A DNA stretch of 64,000 bases from Muscardinus avellanarius (lineage: Eukaryota; Chordata; Mammalia; Rodentia; Gliridae). Location of the stretch: the NCBI GenBank assembly GCA_963383645.1, contig OY726559.1, positions 116,987,941-117,051,940 on the forward strand, given 5' to 3'. Under the pieces are notes generated by a model. It did not search any database. It saw nothing but the letters and a program-made list of their open reading frames with translations, and had not been told where the DNA came from. Positions 54,304 through 64,000 of this stretch are shown here, in pieces. The position numbers and the translations under genes were made by a program. Position 1 is the first letter of the stretch. Every line of letters begins with the position of its first letter.

Positions 54304-54650
54304 AAGCTGGGTGGTACAGCGCACACCTGTAATCCTAGTACTTGGGAGGCTGAAAAAGGAGGATCCCAGGTTCAAAACAGTCTCAGCCAGGAGGATCGCG
54401 CAGGTTTGAAGCCAGCCATGCTGGCTTAAGAGACCCTGTTTCCACATAAAAAAGTATAAAAATAGGTCTGGGAGTGTAGCCCGTGGGAGTGTAGCCGGAG
54501 GTAGAAGGGCTTCCAGGAACCCCAACACCACCAAACCAAACCAAACAAAACCAAACGGTCTCAGCTACTCAGCAGTTCCCTGTTTGCAAACAAAAACTAA
54601 CATAGAGCTAGGAGTAGAGCTCGCAAGTAGAATGCCCCTGGCTTCAATCC

Positions 54651-54660
<10 letters not shown>
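54304..54660 (+). repeat. SINE interrupted by a 5'-truncated type II copy
   Basis: The host B1 (54304-54386) stops at CAGTCTCAGC and resumes at CGGTCTCAGC (about 54556). The insert (54387-54540) starts in the middle of B1 and has a tandem duplication of GGGAGTGTAGCC in its dID (54471-54497). Confidence 0.75.
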
Positions 54661-54700
<40 letters not shown>

Positions 54701-54859
54701 AAATTTCACCTATGACTAGGAGAAAGCGCCATCAGTGGAAACAAACTCAAAACTGACAGACACAAAAGACTAAGCGGGGCTGGATGACAGCTCAGTGGTG
54801 GGCACATGCTTAGCATTTATGAAGCGCCAAGTTCAATCCCAACACCACACACACACACA

Positions 54860-54894
<35 letters not shown>

Positions 54895-54905
54895 GCACAC
54901 ATACA
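54658..54905 (+). repeat. Two CA arrays flanking a full-length ID
   Basis: (CA)n 54658-54699 grows from one dID. (CA/CG)n 54848-54905 grows from the ID at 54776-54846. Confidence 0.85.
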
Positions 54906-55329
54906 CAGTTAGTAGACAAGCTCTCATGGGATGCTTCTGCTTTTGTTTAGGATTTAGGGAGCCGCAAGATGGGCCACTTCCACTGCAGACACGGCTCCCC
55001 CAGACCCTTCTGTTCTGCCAAGTAACCAAGTCAAGTCATTGCGAGGGGGACAGCAAACCCTCTTGTATGGGGCACTGGCAAAGAAACACCCATTGCTTCT
55101 GTAGGAATAAAAGCAAAACGAGAGCCGGGCGTGGTGGCGCACGCTTGTCATCCCAGCATTTGGGAGGCTGAGATGGGAGGTTCGCAGTTCATAGACAGCC
55201 TCAGCTACTAACTTACTGAGGCTCTTTGGAACTCAGTGAGACCCTGTTTCAAAATAAAGAATAAAAAATAGGGCTGGGGGTGTGGCTCAGAGGTAGAATG
55301 TCCCTGGGTTCCATCCCAAGTACCGCAAA

Positions 55330-55372
<43 letters not shown>

Positions 55373-56019
55373 ATGCAAAATAGCCCTCAACTCCTGGGAG
55401 AGATAGGAGACCTTTATTAGGCCTTGGTTCCTATACTGATAACAAGAAGAGGTCAGCCAGGCATGGTGGTGGATGCCCATAATCCTATAATTAGAAGGCT
55501 GAGAAAGGAGGATTGCAGGTTCAAGGCCAGCCCCAGCAACTTGGTAAGACTCCATTTCCAAAACAAAACAAAACAAAAACAAAAACACAGGCTGAAAGTA
55601 TAGCTCAGAGGTAGATTAGCACTGGATTCAATCTTCAGTATCCCCTCAACCCCCCAAAAGGAGAAGAGGTCAGCCATAGCTAGGGAAGAAATGGAATTCT
55701 TTCCCAAGACTAATCATAGATATGAGGTTGGACAGTTAGGCTACAATAAGGAAAAAGGGTGGAAAAACTAAGAAACAGGGAACTGGATTCCACCTAAAAC
55801 TAAGGGTCAATCAGACAACATCCACCTCTACAAAGAATCAATCCAAGCCGGGCATGGTGGTGCACACCTGTAATCCTAGTACTTAAGATTAGAGGCTTGC
55901 GGCCAGCCTCAGCAACTTAATGAGACCCTGTTTCAAAATAAAATAGGGCTGGGGGTGGGGACTTTGTAGCTCAGAGGCAGAATGCCCCAGGGTTCAATCT
56001 CTAGTACCATAAAATAAAC

Positions 56020-56577
56020 TAAAATTTAAAAAATGAGATGCACACATCAAATGGAAACAGCATAGTATGAAAGACGAATTCTTCTAATAGTCTAATCAGT
56101 AGACTGGATACAGCGGAACTTGAAGACACATCAATGAAAATGATCTAAGCAGAAACAAGAGGAAAAGAAGAGCATCCCAGAGCTCTAGGAGATCCAACAG
56201 CCTAACACAGGTAACTGCAATCTGAGAAAGACAAAAGAGAAGAAAGCTGAAGAAATACCTGAATATATACTGCCTGAAAATTTCCCAAAACTAGTAAAGG
56301 AAGCCAAATCACAGATTCTCCAAACAGGATGCATACCAACAAACACCCGCCTAGCCACATAAAAGTCAAATTTATGAAAACCAAAGAAAATCAGGCAGGG
56401 TGATGCACACCTGTGACATCAGTACTTGGGAGGCAGAGACAGGCTCGAGGACAGCCTCAGCAGGTAGTGAGGCTCTCATCAACCTAGCGAGACCCTGTTT
56501 CCAAATAAGAAGTAAAACTGGGCTGGGCTGGGAGTGCAGCTGGAAAAAAGAATGCCTGAGTTCAATGTTCAATTCCC

Positions 56578-56628
<51 letters not shown>

Positions 56629-56835
56629 ATTTTTCAAACATAAAGGTGAAATGAAAACTTTATCAGACCAACAAAAGCTAAGAGCATTCACTGCCTGTAA
56701 GAGATATGCACACAAGAATTGTTAATGAAAGTTCTTCAGGCAGAGGGGGAAATCGGATTTATATAAAGTAATGAAGTGTACCAGAAATGGTAAATATATG
56801 GTTAAAAAATAAAAGAATTCTTTTCTAGGTTTTTT
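56020..56835 (+). mobile_element. L1/HAL1 ORF1-region fragment, broken by a SINE
   Basis: 56020-56395 (GAACTTGAAGACACATCAAT, GCCTGAAAATTTCCCAAAAC, ACATAAAAGTCAAATTTATG) and 56625-56835 (TTATCAGACCAACAAAAGCT, GTTCTTCAGGCAGAGGGGGA) follow L1 ORF1/HAL1 sequence in order. A SINE (56397-56585) and (CA)n (56582-56624) separate them. The frame is destroyed. The retroelement is inherited and inactive. Confidence 0.75.
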
Positions 56836-57039
56836 GTTTTGTTTTTGTCTTTTTTGATACTGAGGTTGGAACTCAGCAGCATTCTACCGCTGAGCTAGAC
56901 TCCTAGCCCTATTTTATCTTTTATTTTGAAACAAGGTCTTAATAAATTGCTGAAGGTCTTGCTGAACTGGAACCTGTGAATCTGCGGTCCTCCCAGTTAC
57001 CGGGATTATGGTGCATGCCACCACACCTGGCCAAAAAGA

Positions 57040-58060
57040 GAGATTTCTTAGTGTTAAAGGGGTTAACTCATCAAGAAGACATAATAGAGCTGGGCGTGGT
57101 GGTCATGCTTGTCATCCCAGTACTTGGGAGGCTGAGACAGGAGGATTGCAGGTTTGCAGCCAACCTCAGGTAGTGAGGCTCTCCACAACTTAATAAGACC
57201 CTGTTTCAAAAATTAAGAATAGTCGGGCATGGTGGCGCATGCTTGTAATCCCTGCACTTGGGAGGCTGAGACAGGAGGATCGCACGGGTTCAAAGCCAGC
57301 CTCAGCTACTTAGTGAGGCTTTTAACAACTTAGTGAGACTCTGTTTCCAAATAAAATATAAAAAAGTAAAAAAGGTCTGGGAGTATAGCCTGGAGGTCGC
57401 ACACATGTAATCCTAGCATTTGGGAGGCCGAGAGACAGGAGATCCGGGTTTGAGGACAACCTCAGCTACTTAGTGAGGCCCTTTGCAAGTCAGTGAGACC
57501 CAGTTTCAAAATAAAGAATAAAAAAATAGGGCTGAGGGTGTAGCTCGGAGGTAGAATGGCCCTGGGTTCCACCCCCAGACCTGCAAAAAAAGAATAAAAA
57601 ATAGGTCTGGGGGTGTAGATTGGAGGTAGAATGCCCCTAGAGTCAATCCCCAATACCGAAGGGGGAAAAAAAAGGGGAAAAAAAACATAATAGCTTCTTT
57701 GTAAATAAAGAAACTCTGATATAACTGAAAATTCTACATCAGGTACTGTTTCATAAGATCCCTGTAGAACAGCGCTCCCAACAGCTACAAATTCTCAACA
57801 AAATACCAAAAAAAACCCCAATTACCTGAGGATTCTGAATAGCATGCTAAAAGTAGGTAGATTGTGGAGGGAGTCAAAACAGGAGCAATGCAAAATCCAC
57901 ACATTTCTAGCACACAATCCAAAATTACTCAATTACAAAGTCTACTCAATATACTAGGAGGATATGACTCATTAAAGAAAAAACACTTAATAGAGACCAG
58001 CCCCCAAACCATGTAAATGTTGAAATGTGGATATAGCCAAGAACAGAAAAAAACCAGCCT
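57040..58060 (+). mobile_element. L1/HAL1 fragments around a SINE nest
   Basis: GGGGTTAACTCATCAAGAAG and ACATAATAG (57058-57088) match the early ORF2 region of L1. The target ACATAATAG is repeated after the SINE nest at about 57686. 57690-58060 continues with AAATTACTCAATTACAAAGT and other HAL1-like words. It is heavily decayed. Confidence 0.55.
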
Positions 58061-58484
58061 CAGCAACCTAGTAAGACTCTCAAGCGACCTAGCAAGACTC
58101 TGTTTCAAAATAAAAACTAAAAAAGACTGGGGTGTACCTTGGAGGTAGAATGCCCTGGGTTCAATCTCCAATATAAAAAAATAAAAAAATATAATGAATC
58201 AGTTTTATTAAAAAGAACCTTAAGCCGAGCGTGGTGGCGCACGCTTGTAATCCCAGCGCTTGGGAGGCTGAGACAGGAGGATCGCGCAGGTTCGAAGCCA
58301 GCCTCAGCTACTGAGTGAGGCTCTCAGCAACTTAGTGAGACCCTGTTTCCAAATAAAAATATTAAAAAATAGGTCTGGGAGTATAGCCCGGAGGTAGAAA
58401 GCCTCTTGGGTTCCACCCCCAGTACCACCAAAAGAAAAAAAAAAAAAAAGAACCTTAAATTTATATCATACAATATATAGAAAA

Positions 58485-59760
58485 ATCAACTCAAAACAGA
58501 TCATAGACATAAACATGATAGTTAAGACCACTTTGGAAAACAGCGTGATAGTTCCTCAAAAGCTTAAACATGCTGAGTGTGGAGGCACACACTTGTAACG
58601 CTAGGACTTGCGAGGATGAGACAGGAGGACCCCGGGTTCAAGAACAACCTCAGCAAATAGGTAGACTCCCATTGACCTAGCAAGACCCTGTTTCAAAATA
58701 AAAGTCAAAAGGGCTGGGGGTGTGGCTCAGAGGTAGAATGCTCCTGGGTTCAATCACCAGCACCACAAGAAAGAAAAAAAACAGCCTCAGCAGAAACGAC
58801 TCAAATGTCCATCATTTGAAGAATGGGTAAGCGAAAAGAAGTATACCCATACAAGGTAATGTTACTTAGCAATAAAAACGAAATACGGACACATACAACA
58901 TGCCTTGAAAATGATTATGCTAAATCAAAGAAGCCAGTCACCAAAAATCACGTGACTCATATAGGCCAACCTATACGGCAGAATGCCCCTGGGTTCAATC
59001 CCCAGGACCACAAAACATTAAGAAATAAAAGCACAAACAATAATAAATGCTGAAGTGGATGTGGAGAAGTAGGAACTCTGATACACTGTTAGTAAGATTG
59101 CAAATTCGTGCAACCACTTGGTAAAACAGCGTAGAAGATCCTCAGAAGAACCTACCACATGACCCAGCTGTACCACTCCTGGGTATCTACCCAAAAGAAC
59201 GGAAACCCGTTACCCTAGCAATAAGTGCATATCTATGCTTACAGCTGCGCAATTCATGACTGCCAAACTATGGAACCAGCTGAGAAGTCCTTCAACAGAT
59301 GAGTGGATTATACAAAGAAATTCTACTCAACCATCAAGAACAAAATTACATCATTTGCAGGGAAATGAATGGAACTGAAGAATATTATGCTAATTGAGAC
59401 CAGTCAGTCCCCAAACTGAAGAGTGAGATGTCCCCCTCATACGAGGCAGCCAGGGAGGCGCCGGGACAAGGAGGGACTCGTAGACAAGAGAGACCTTAGT
59501 GAAGTGAAGGAGGGACTGAGCGAGACAAGAGAGGGAAGGCAGGAGGGCGAGGAAGGCTGGAAAGGGAGACACCCCAATGGCACGACATACATACACAACT
59601 CATCTGAGACGATCCTTGTGCTGAGCACCGACGGGGGGAGGGAGAGGGGGAGGGATGTGAACTGGAGGAGGGCTCAAGCAGTGTGTGTGCATACGCCTCC
59701 ACCCCCTGAACTGCATCTACATGTATAAGTACAATGTTCCCATAAAAAAAGGGGAAAAAA
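58485..59760 (+). mobile_element. L1 3' UTR fragments
   Basis: 58485-58565 (CCACTTTGGAAAACAGCGTG), 58795-58966 (GAATGGGTAAGCGAAAAGAA, TTACTTAGCAATAAAAACGA, GAAGCCAGTCACCAAAAATC) and 59041-59760 (TACCACTCCTGGGTATCTAC, GGAAATGAATGGAACTGAAG, ending in an A-rich tail) are typical L1 3' end sequence. A dimer SINE and a lone dID (58970-59018) interrupt them. Confidence 0.75.
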
Positions 59761-60095
59761 ACATCATTTGTGTCCTTGGGTTAAGCAGATTTCTTATAAC
59801 TCAAAAAGCATTATCCATAAATTAAGTAATGGATAAACTAGACTTTATCAGTTTCTAAATTCTAGTCTTTGAAAAATTGTTTAAAAAATAAAATAAAGTT
59901 GGGTTTGGTGGCACACACCTGTAATCCCAGTACTTGGGAGGCTGAGACAGGAGGATCGCAGGTTCAAAGCCAGCCTTGGCAACTTAGCAAGGCTCTCAGA
60001 AACCTAGGGAGACCCTGTTTCCAAATAAGAAATAAAAGCGGGCTAAGGGGCTGGGAGTGTAGCTTGAAGACAGAATGCCTTTGGGTTCAATCCCT

Positions 60096-60188
60096 GGGAG
60101 GGAGGGAGGGAGAGGGAGAGGGAGAGGGAGAGGGAGAGGGAGAGAAAGAGAGAGAGAGAGAGAAGGAAGGGAGGAAGGGAGGGAGGGA
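60096..60188 (+). repeat. (GGGA)n/(GAGA)n purine tract
   Basis: About 90 bases of purine after a dID ending AATCCCTGGG. The unit shifts from GGGA to GGGAGA to GA. Confidence 0.95.
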
Positions 60189-60795
60189 AAATGGGCTCAT
60201 GATGGTGCACACCTGATATCCCAATACTTGGGAGACTGAGACAGAAGGATCTCAGATTCGAGGCCAGACTCAGCAATTCAGCAAGGCCCTCCACAACTTA
60301 GTGAGATCCTGTTTAAAAGTAAAGAATAAAAAATAGGGCTGGGGGTATAGTTCAGAGGTAAAACACCCATGGATTCAATTATAGCAAAAGGCGGAAGGGA
60401 GAAGGAAGGAAGGAAGGTAGGCAGGCAGGCAGGATGAGGTCATTACAAATTTGTAATTTCTGCATGGGAGGCTGAGGCAGGAGATGGCAAGTTCCAGGGC
60501 AGCCTCAGCAACTTAGTGAGACCCTGTCTTAAAATAAAAAATAAGCCAGCTGTGGTGGCACATGCCTGTAATCCCAGTACTTGAGAGGCTGAGACAGGAT
60601 CACAGGTTTGAAGCTAGCCTGAGCAACTCAGTGAGACTTGTTTCCAAATAAAAAATAAAATAGAGCTGGGGGTATAGCTTGGAGGTAAACCCCCAAGGTT
60701 TAATCCCAAGTAACAAAAATAAATAAATAAAATAAATAAAAATAAAAAGAGGGGCTGGGGATATAGCTCAGTGGTATAATGCCCCTGGGTTCAAT

Positions 60796-60906
60796 GGATG
60801 GTTGGATGGATGAGTGGATAGGTGAAAGGAAGGAAGAAAGGATGAATGAATCGATGGATGGATGGATGGATGGATGGATGGATGGATGGATGAATGGATG
60901 GATGGA
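60796..60906 (+). repeat. (GGAT)n array
   Basis: Imperfect at first (GGATGGTTGGATGGATGAGT), then about 15 cleaner units. It begins exactly where a dID reads GGTTCAATGG. Confidence 0.9.
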
Positions 60907-61389
60907 TCAAGCCACATGTTGTGACCCATGCCTGTAATCCTAGAACATGAGATGCTAAGACAGGAGGATTGAAGGCTTGAGGACAGCCTCAGCAATGTAG
61001 TGATAGTCTCAGCAACCAAGCAAGACCCTATTTCAAAATAAAAAATAAAAAAGGCTGGGAGTGTAACTTGGAGATAGAATACCCCTGAGTTCTATCTCCA
61101 TTAACAGAAAGAAGGAAGAAGAAAGGAAGGAAGGAAGGAAACAGAAGAAATGTGATAACATCTATCTGATAAAGGACTTTTATAGCCGGGGATGGTGGCG
61201 CACCCTGTAATCCCAGCATTTGGGAGGCTGAGATGGAGGATCACGGTTGCGGACAGCCTCAGCTACTTAGTGAGGCCCTCCACAACTTAGTGAGACCAAA
61301 ATAAAGAACAAAAAATAGAACTGGGGGTGCACCCAGAAGTAAAAGTCTCCTGGGTTCAACCTCCAGCTCCACACACACACACAAAGGGC

Positions 61390-61945
61390 AGAAGAATTAA
61401 TTAAACATAATAGATGACTGGCCATTAAGCTCATCCAATGAGCCATCAGGTAAGTGCAAATGAAAACCAAAGCCAGATACCACTCTGCCTCGGAGAATGG
61501 CTAAAATCAGAAACACTGAGGTCTTGGTGTGCAGCTCAGTGGTGGAGCGCATGCTTAGGACGCAGGGGACCCTGGTTCAGTCCAGAGCACCAGAACAAAA
61601 ACCCAAATACAGATAGACAACAAGGACTGGAAGGACCCAGGTTCTAGAGGTTACGGAGCAACTAGAACTCTCCACTCCAGATGACCTAGAAAACACGGCA
61701 CAGCCACTGTGGGAAAGAATTTGGCAAAATAAGAATAGGGTCAAACTCACGCACTTCCCATAAGACCCTACAATTCAAGAGAAGTGAAAACAGTGTTACT
61801 TAAAGACCTACTCCGCAATGCTAACTCACGGCAGCTCAGTCACAATCGCCCCAAACCAGAAGCAACTCAATGCGCATCAATAATGAATGGGTAAAGAAAC
61901 CGTAGTAAACCTATTCAATGGACTGCACTCAGCAATTAAAAAAGG
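61390..61945 (+). mobile_element. Second L1 3' UTR fragment, split by an ID
   Basis: AAACCAAAGCCAGATACCAC and GGAGAATGGCTAAAATCAGA end at about 61524. A full-length ID occupies 61525-61606. The L1 continues with CACTGTGGGAAAGAATTTGG and GTAAAGAAACCGTAGTAAAC to about 61945, where a type II SINE is inserted. Confidence 0.75.
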
Positions 61946-61953
61946 AACTAGCC

Positions 61954-62047
61954 GCTTGTAATCCTGCGCTTGGGAGGCAGAGACAGGAGGATGCGCAGGT
62001 TCGAAGCCAACCATGCTGGCTTAAGAGACCCTGTTTCCAAATTAAAA

Positions 62048-62101
<54 letters not shown>

Positions 62102-62192
62102 GTCTGGGAGAGTAGCCCAGAGGTAGAAGGGCTTCCAGGAACCCCAGTACCACCAAAAAATAAAAATAAAAATAAAAAATAAATAAATAAAT
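61954..62192 (+). repeat. 5'-truncated type II SINE in L1, perfect TSD, TA-expanded linker
   Basis: AAAAAAGGAACTAGCC at 61938-61953 and 62193-62208 match over 16 bases. The linker between B1 and dID has grown into about 20 TA units (62055-62095). Confidence 0.9.
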
Positions 62193-62692
62193 AAAAAAGG
62201 AACTAGCCTATGTGGTGCATATCTGTAATACTAGTACTTGGCAGGCTGAGACGGGAGGAACAAAGGTTCAAGGACAGCCTCAGCAGGTAGCAAGACTCTC
62301 AGCACCCTACTAAGACCTTGTTTCAAAACTAAAACAAAACCGAAGAAGGGCTGGGGGTGTCGCTCACAGGCAGAATGAGTTCAATCCTCCCCTACCACCA
62401 AAAGTTAAGTAAAACATAATTTAAAAAGCTGGGCGTGGTGGCACATACCTGTAATCTCAGTACCTGGGAGGCTGAGACAAGAGGATTGCAAGTTGGAGGA
62501 CAGCCTCAGCAAGTAGTGAGACTCTCTTCAAACCAGTGAAACCTTGTTTGAAAAATAAAAATAAAAAACAGGGCTGGGGTGTAGCTCAGAGGTATAATGC
62601 CTCCCCTTCAATTCCTAGTAACACACACACATACGTATATATAATAAAAAGGAACAAGTTATTCATATATGCAATAATGTATGTCAATTTTT

Positions 62693-62888
62693 TTTTTTTT
62701 TTTTTTTTGGTGGTACTGGGGTTCCTGGAAGCCCTTCTACCTCTGGACTACACTCCCAGACCTATTTTATATTTTTTAAATTTGGAAACAGGGCCTCTTA
62801 AGTCAGCACGGCTGGCTTCGAATCTGCGCGAGCCTCCTGTCTCCTCCCAAGTGTGGGGATTACAAGCGTGCGCCACCACACCCAGCTC
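62693..62888 (-). repeat. Type II SINE with TSD
   Basis: ATGTATGTCAATTTT at 62678-62692 and 62889-62903 are identical. The B1 half has lost a few bases (CTGTCTCCTCCCAAG). Confidence 0.85.
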
Positions 62889-63360
62889 ATGTATGTCAAT
62901 TTTATTTTATTTGCGGTACTGGGGATGGAACCCAGGGGCATTCTTCATTTGGACTACACCCTCAGCCCTTTTTTGTGTGTTCATTGCTTTAAACAAGGTC
63001 TCACTAAGTTGCGGAGCCTCACTCAGTAGCTGAGGCTGTCCTTCAACTGCGATCCTCCCGTCTCAGCCTCCCAAGAACTGGGATTACAAGCATGCGCCAC
63101 CACACCTGGCCTGTGTGACAATTTTTTATTTTTTATTTTTTTGTATGTGGTACTGGGGATGGAACTCAAGGGGCATTCTACCTCTGAGCTACACCCCCAG
63201 TCCTATTTTTTATTCTTTATTTTGAAAGAGGGTCTGAGTTGCAGAGGGCCTCACTAAGTAGCTGAGGCTGTCCGCAAACCACAATCCTCCTGTCGCAGCC
63301 TCCCAAATGCTGGGCTTACAAACGTGCACCACCACACCCAGCTTCTGTGTGTCCATTTTA

Positions 63361-63587
63361 TTTATTTATTTTTTTTTTTATTTTTTGTGGTACTGGAGGT
63401 GGAACCCAGAGGCTTTCTACCTCCGGGCTATACTCCCAGACTCATTTTTATATTTTATTTGGAAACAGGGTCTCACTAAGTTGCTGAGAGCCTCACTAAG
63501 CAGCTGAGGCTGGCTTCGAACCCTTGTGATCCTCCTGTCTCAGCCTCCCAAGCGTGGGGATTACAAGCGTGCGCCACCACGCCCGGC
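63361..63587 (-). repeat. Type III SINE with TSD
   Basis: TCTGTGTGTCCATTTTA at 63344-63360 recurs at 63588-63604 without mismatch. It is inserted at the start of an older type I copy's flank. Confidence 0.9.
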
Positions 63588-63832
63588 TCTGTGTGTCCAT
63601 TTTAAAAGGACAATACTAACTGAACAACACCAGACACCAAAAAGTACATATGTATTATTTCATTTACTTGACTTTCCTATAACAGCAAGATGCACTGAGA
63701 GAAAGCGGACGGGCAGTGCACAGGGCAGCACTATGGAGAGGAGGCTGATGAGAAGGGGCCTTCTCTAATTCCAACTTTTTATCTGCCTTGTTACTCAAAG
63801 TCAGCACATGTGAAGTTTTAAACTCTAAATTT

Positions 63833-64000
63833 AGCTGGGCGTGGTGGCACACGCCTGTAATCCCAGTAGTTGGGAGGCTGAGACAGGAGGTTTGCGGATT
63901 CACGGCCAGCCTCACAACTCCACGACTTAGACTTTGTCTCAAAAACAAAAAATAAAACAGGACTGGAGGTAGAGCTCAGAGGTAGAATGCCTATGGGTTC
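63833..64000 (+). repeat. SINE cut by the window edge
   Basis: B1 begins AGCTGGGCGTGGTGGCACAC and the dID runs to CCTATGGGTTC at the last base. The tail is outside the window. Confidence 0.85.

Overview
The window is nuclear DNA from a mammal, most likely a rodent outside the mouse/rat/hamster group. It carries the 3' parts of two convergent genes, CELF3 (+ strand) and SNX27 (- strand), both recognised by reading exons across good splice sites. The rodent call rests on the dominant repeat: a two-part SINE with a 7SL-derived B1-like left half, an A-rich linker and a shortened tRNA-Ala/ID-like right half (dID). This matches the published description of B1-dID elements, known from squirrels, beavers, dormice, guinea-pig relatives and porcupines. 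I cannot fix the species from sequence alone.

Layout. 1-7,815: the last seven coding exons of CELF3 (303 residues plus stop, from the end of RRM2 through the linker, a poly-Q tract and RRM3), then a long 3' UTR ending at an AATAAA. 7,816-14,079: intergenic DNA between the two 3' ends, mostly SINEs. 14,080-49,216: the last ten coding exons of SNX27 read on the - strand (360 residues plus stop, from the PX domain through the FERM-like region) with a SINE-free 3' UTR of about 3.5 kb. 49,217-64,000: part of an SNX27 intron. The PDZ-encoding exons of SNX27 and the RRM1/RRM2 exons of CELF3 lie outside the window. In human the same two genes are neighbours on 1q21.3, tail to tail.

The introns and the intergenic gap are packed with well over 100 SINE copies, many nested and many with recognisable target-site duplications (TSDs). 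I use three type names. Type I has a B1 half with GGTTCGCGGACAGCC and a dID with CTGGGTTCCATCCCC. Type III has a B1 half with GGTTCGAAGCCAGCCTCAGC and a dID starting GGTCTGGGAGTGTAGCCC. Type II is like type III but with the middle of B1 deleted (CCGCGCTGGCTTAAGAGACC) and the dID 3' half changed to GGGCTTCCAGGAACCCC. Older material includes full-length ID copies, MIR, MER5A-like, MER20-like and Tigger-like DNA transposons, L1/HAL1 debris and a fossil 7SL monomer. One near-complete 7SK RNA retrocopy sits inside a SINE with a perfect 19-bp TSD.

The two genes have no known shared pathway. CELF3 is a neuronal RNA-binding splicing and translation regulator. SNX27 is an endosomal cargo adaptor for retromer recycling. 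I saw no novel gene system. The observations most worth follow-up are the SINE lineage changes (B-box exchange, new hairpins, trimers), the 7SK insertion, and splicing details in CELF3.
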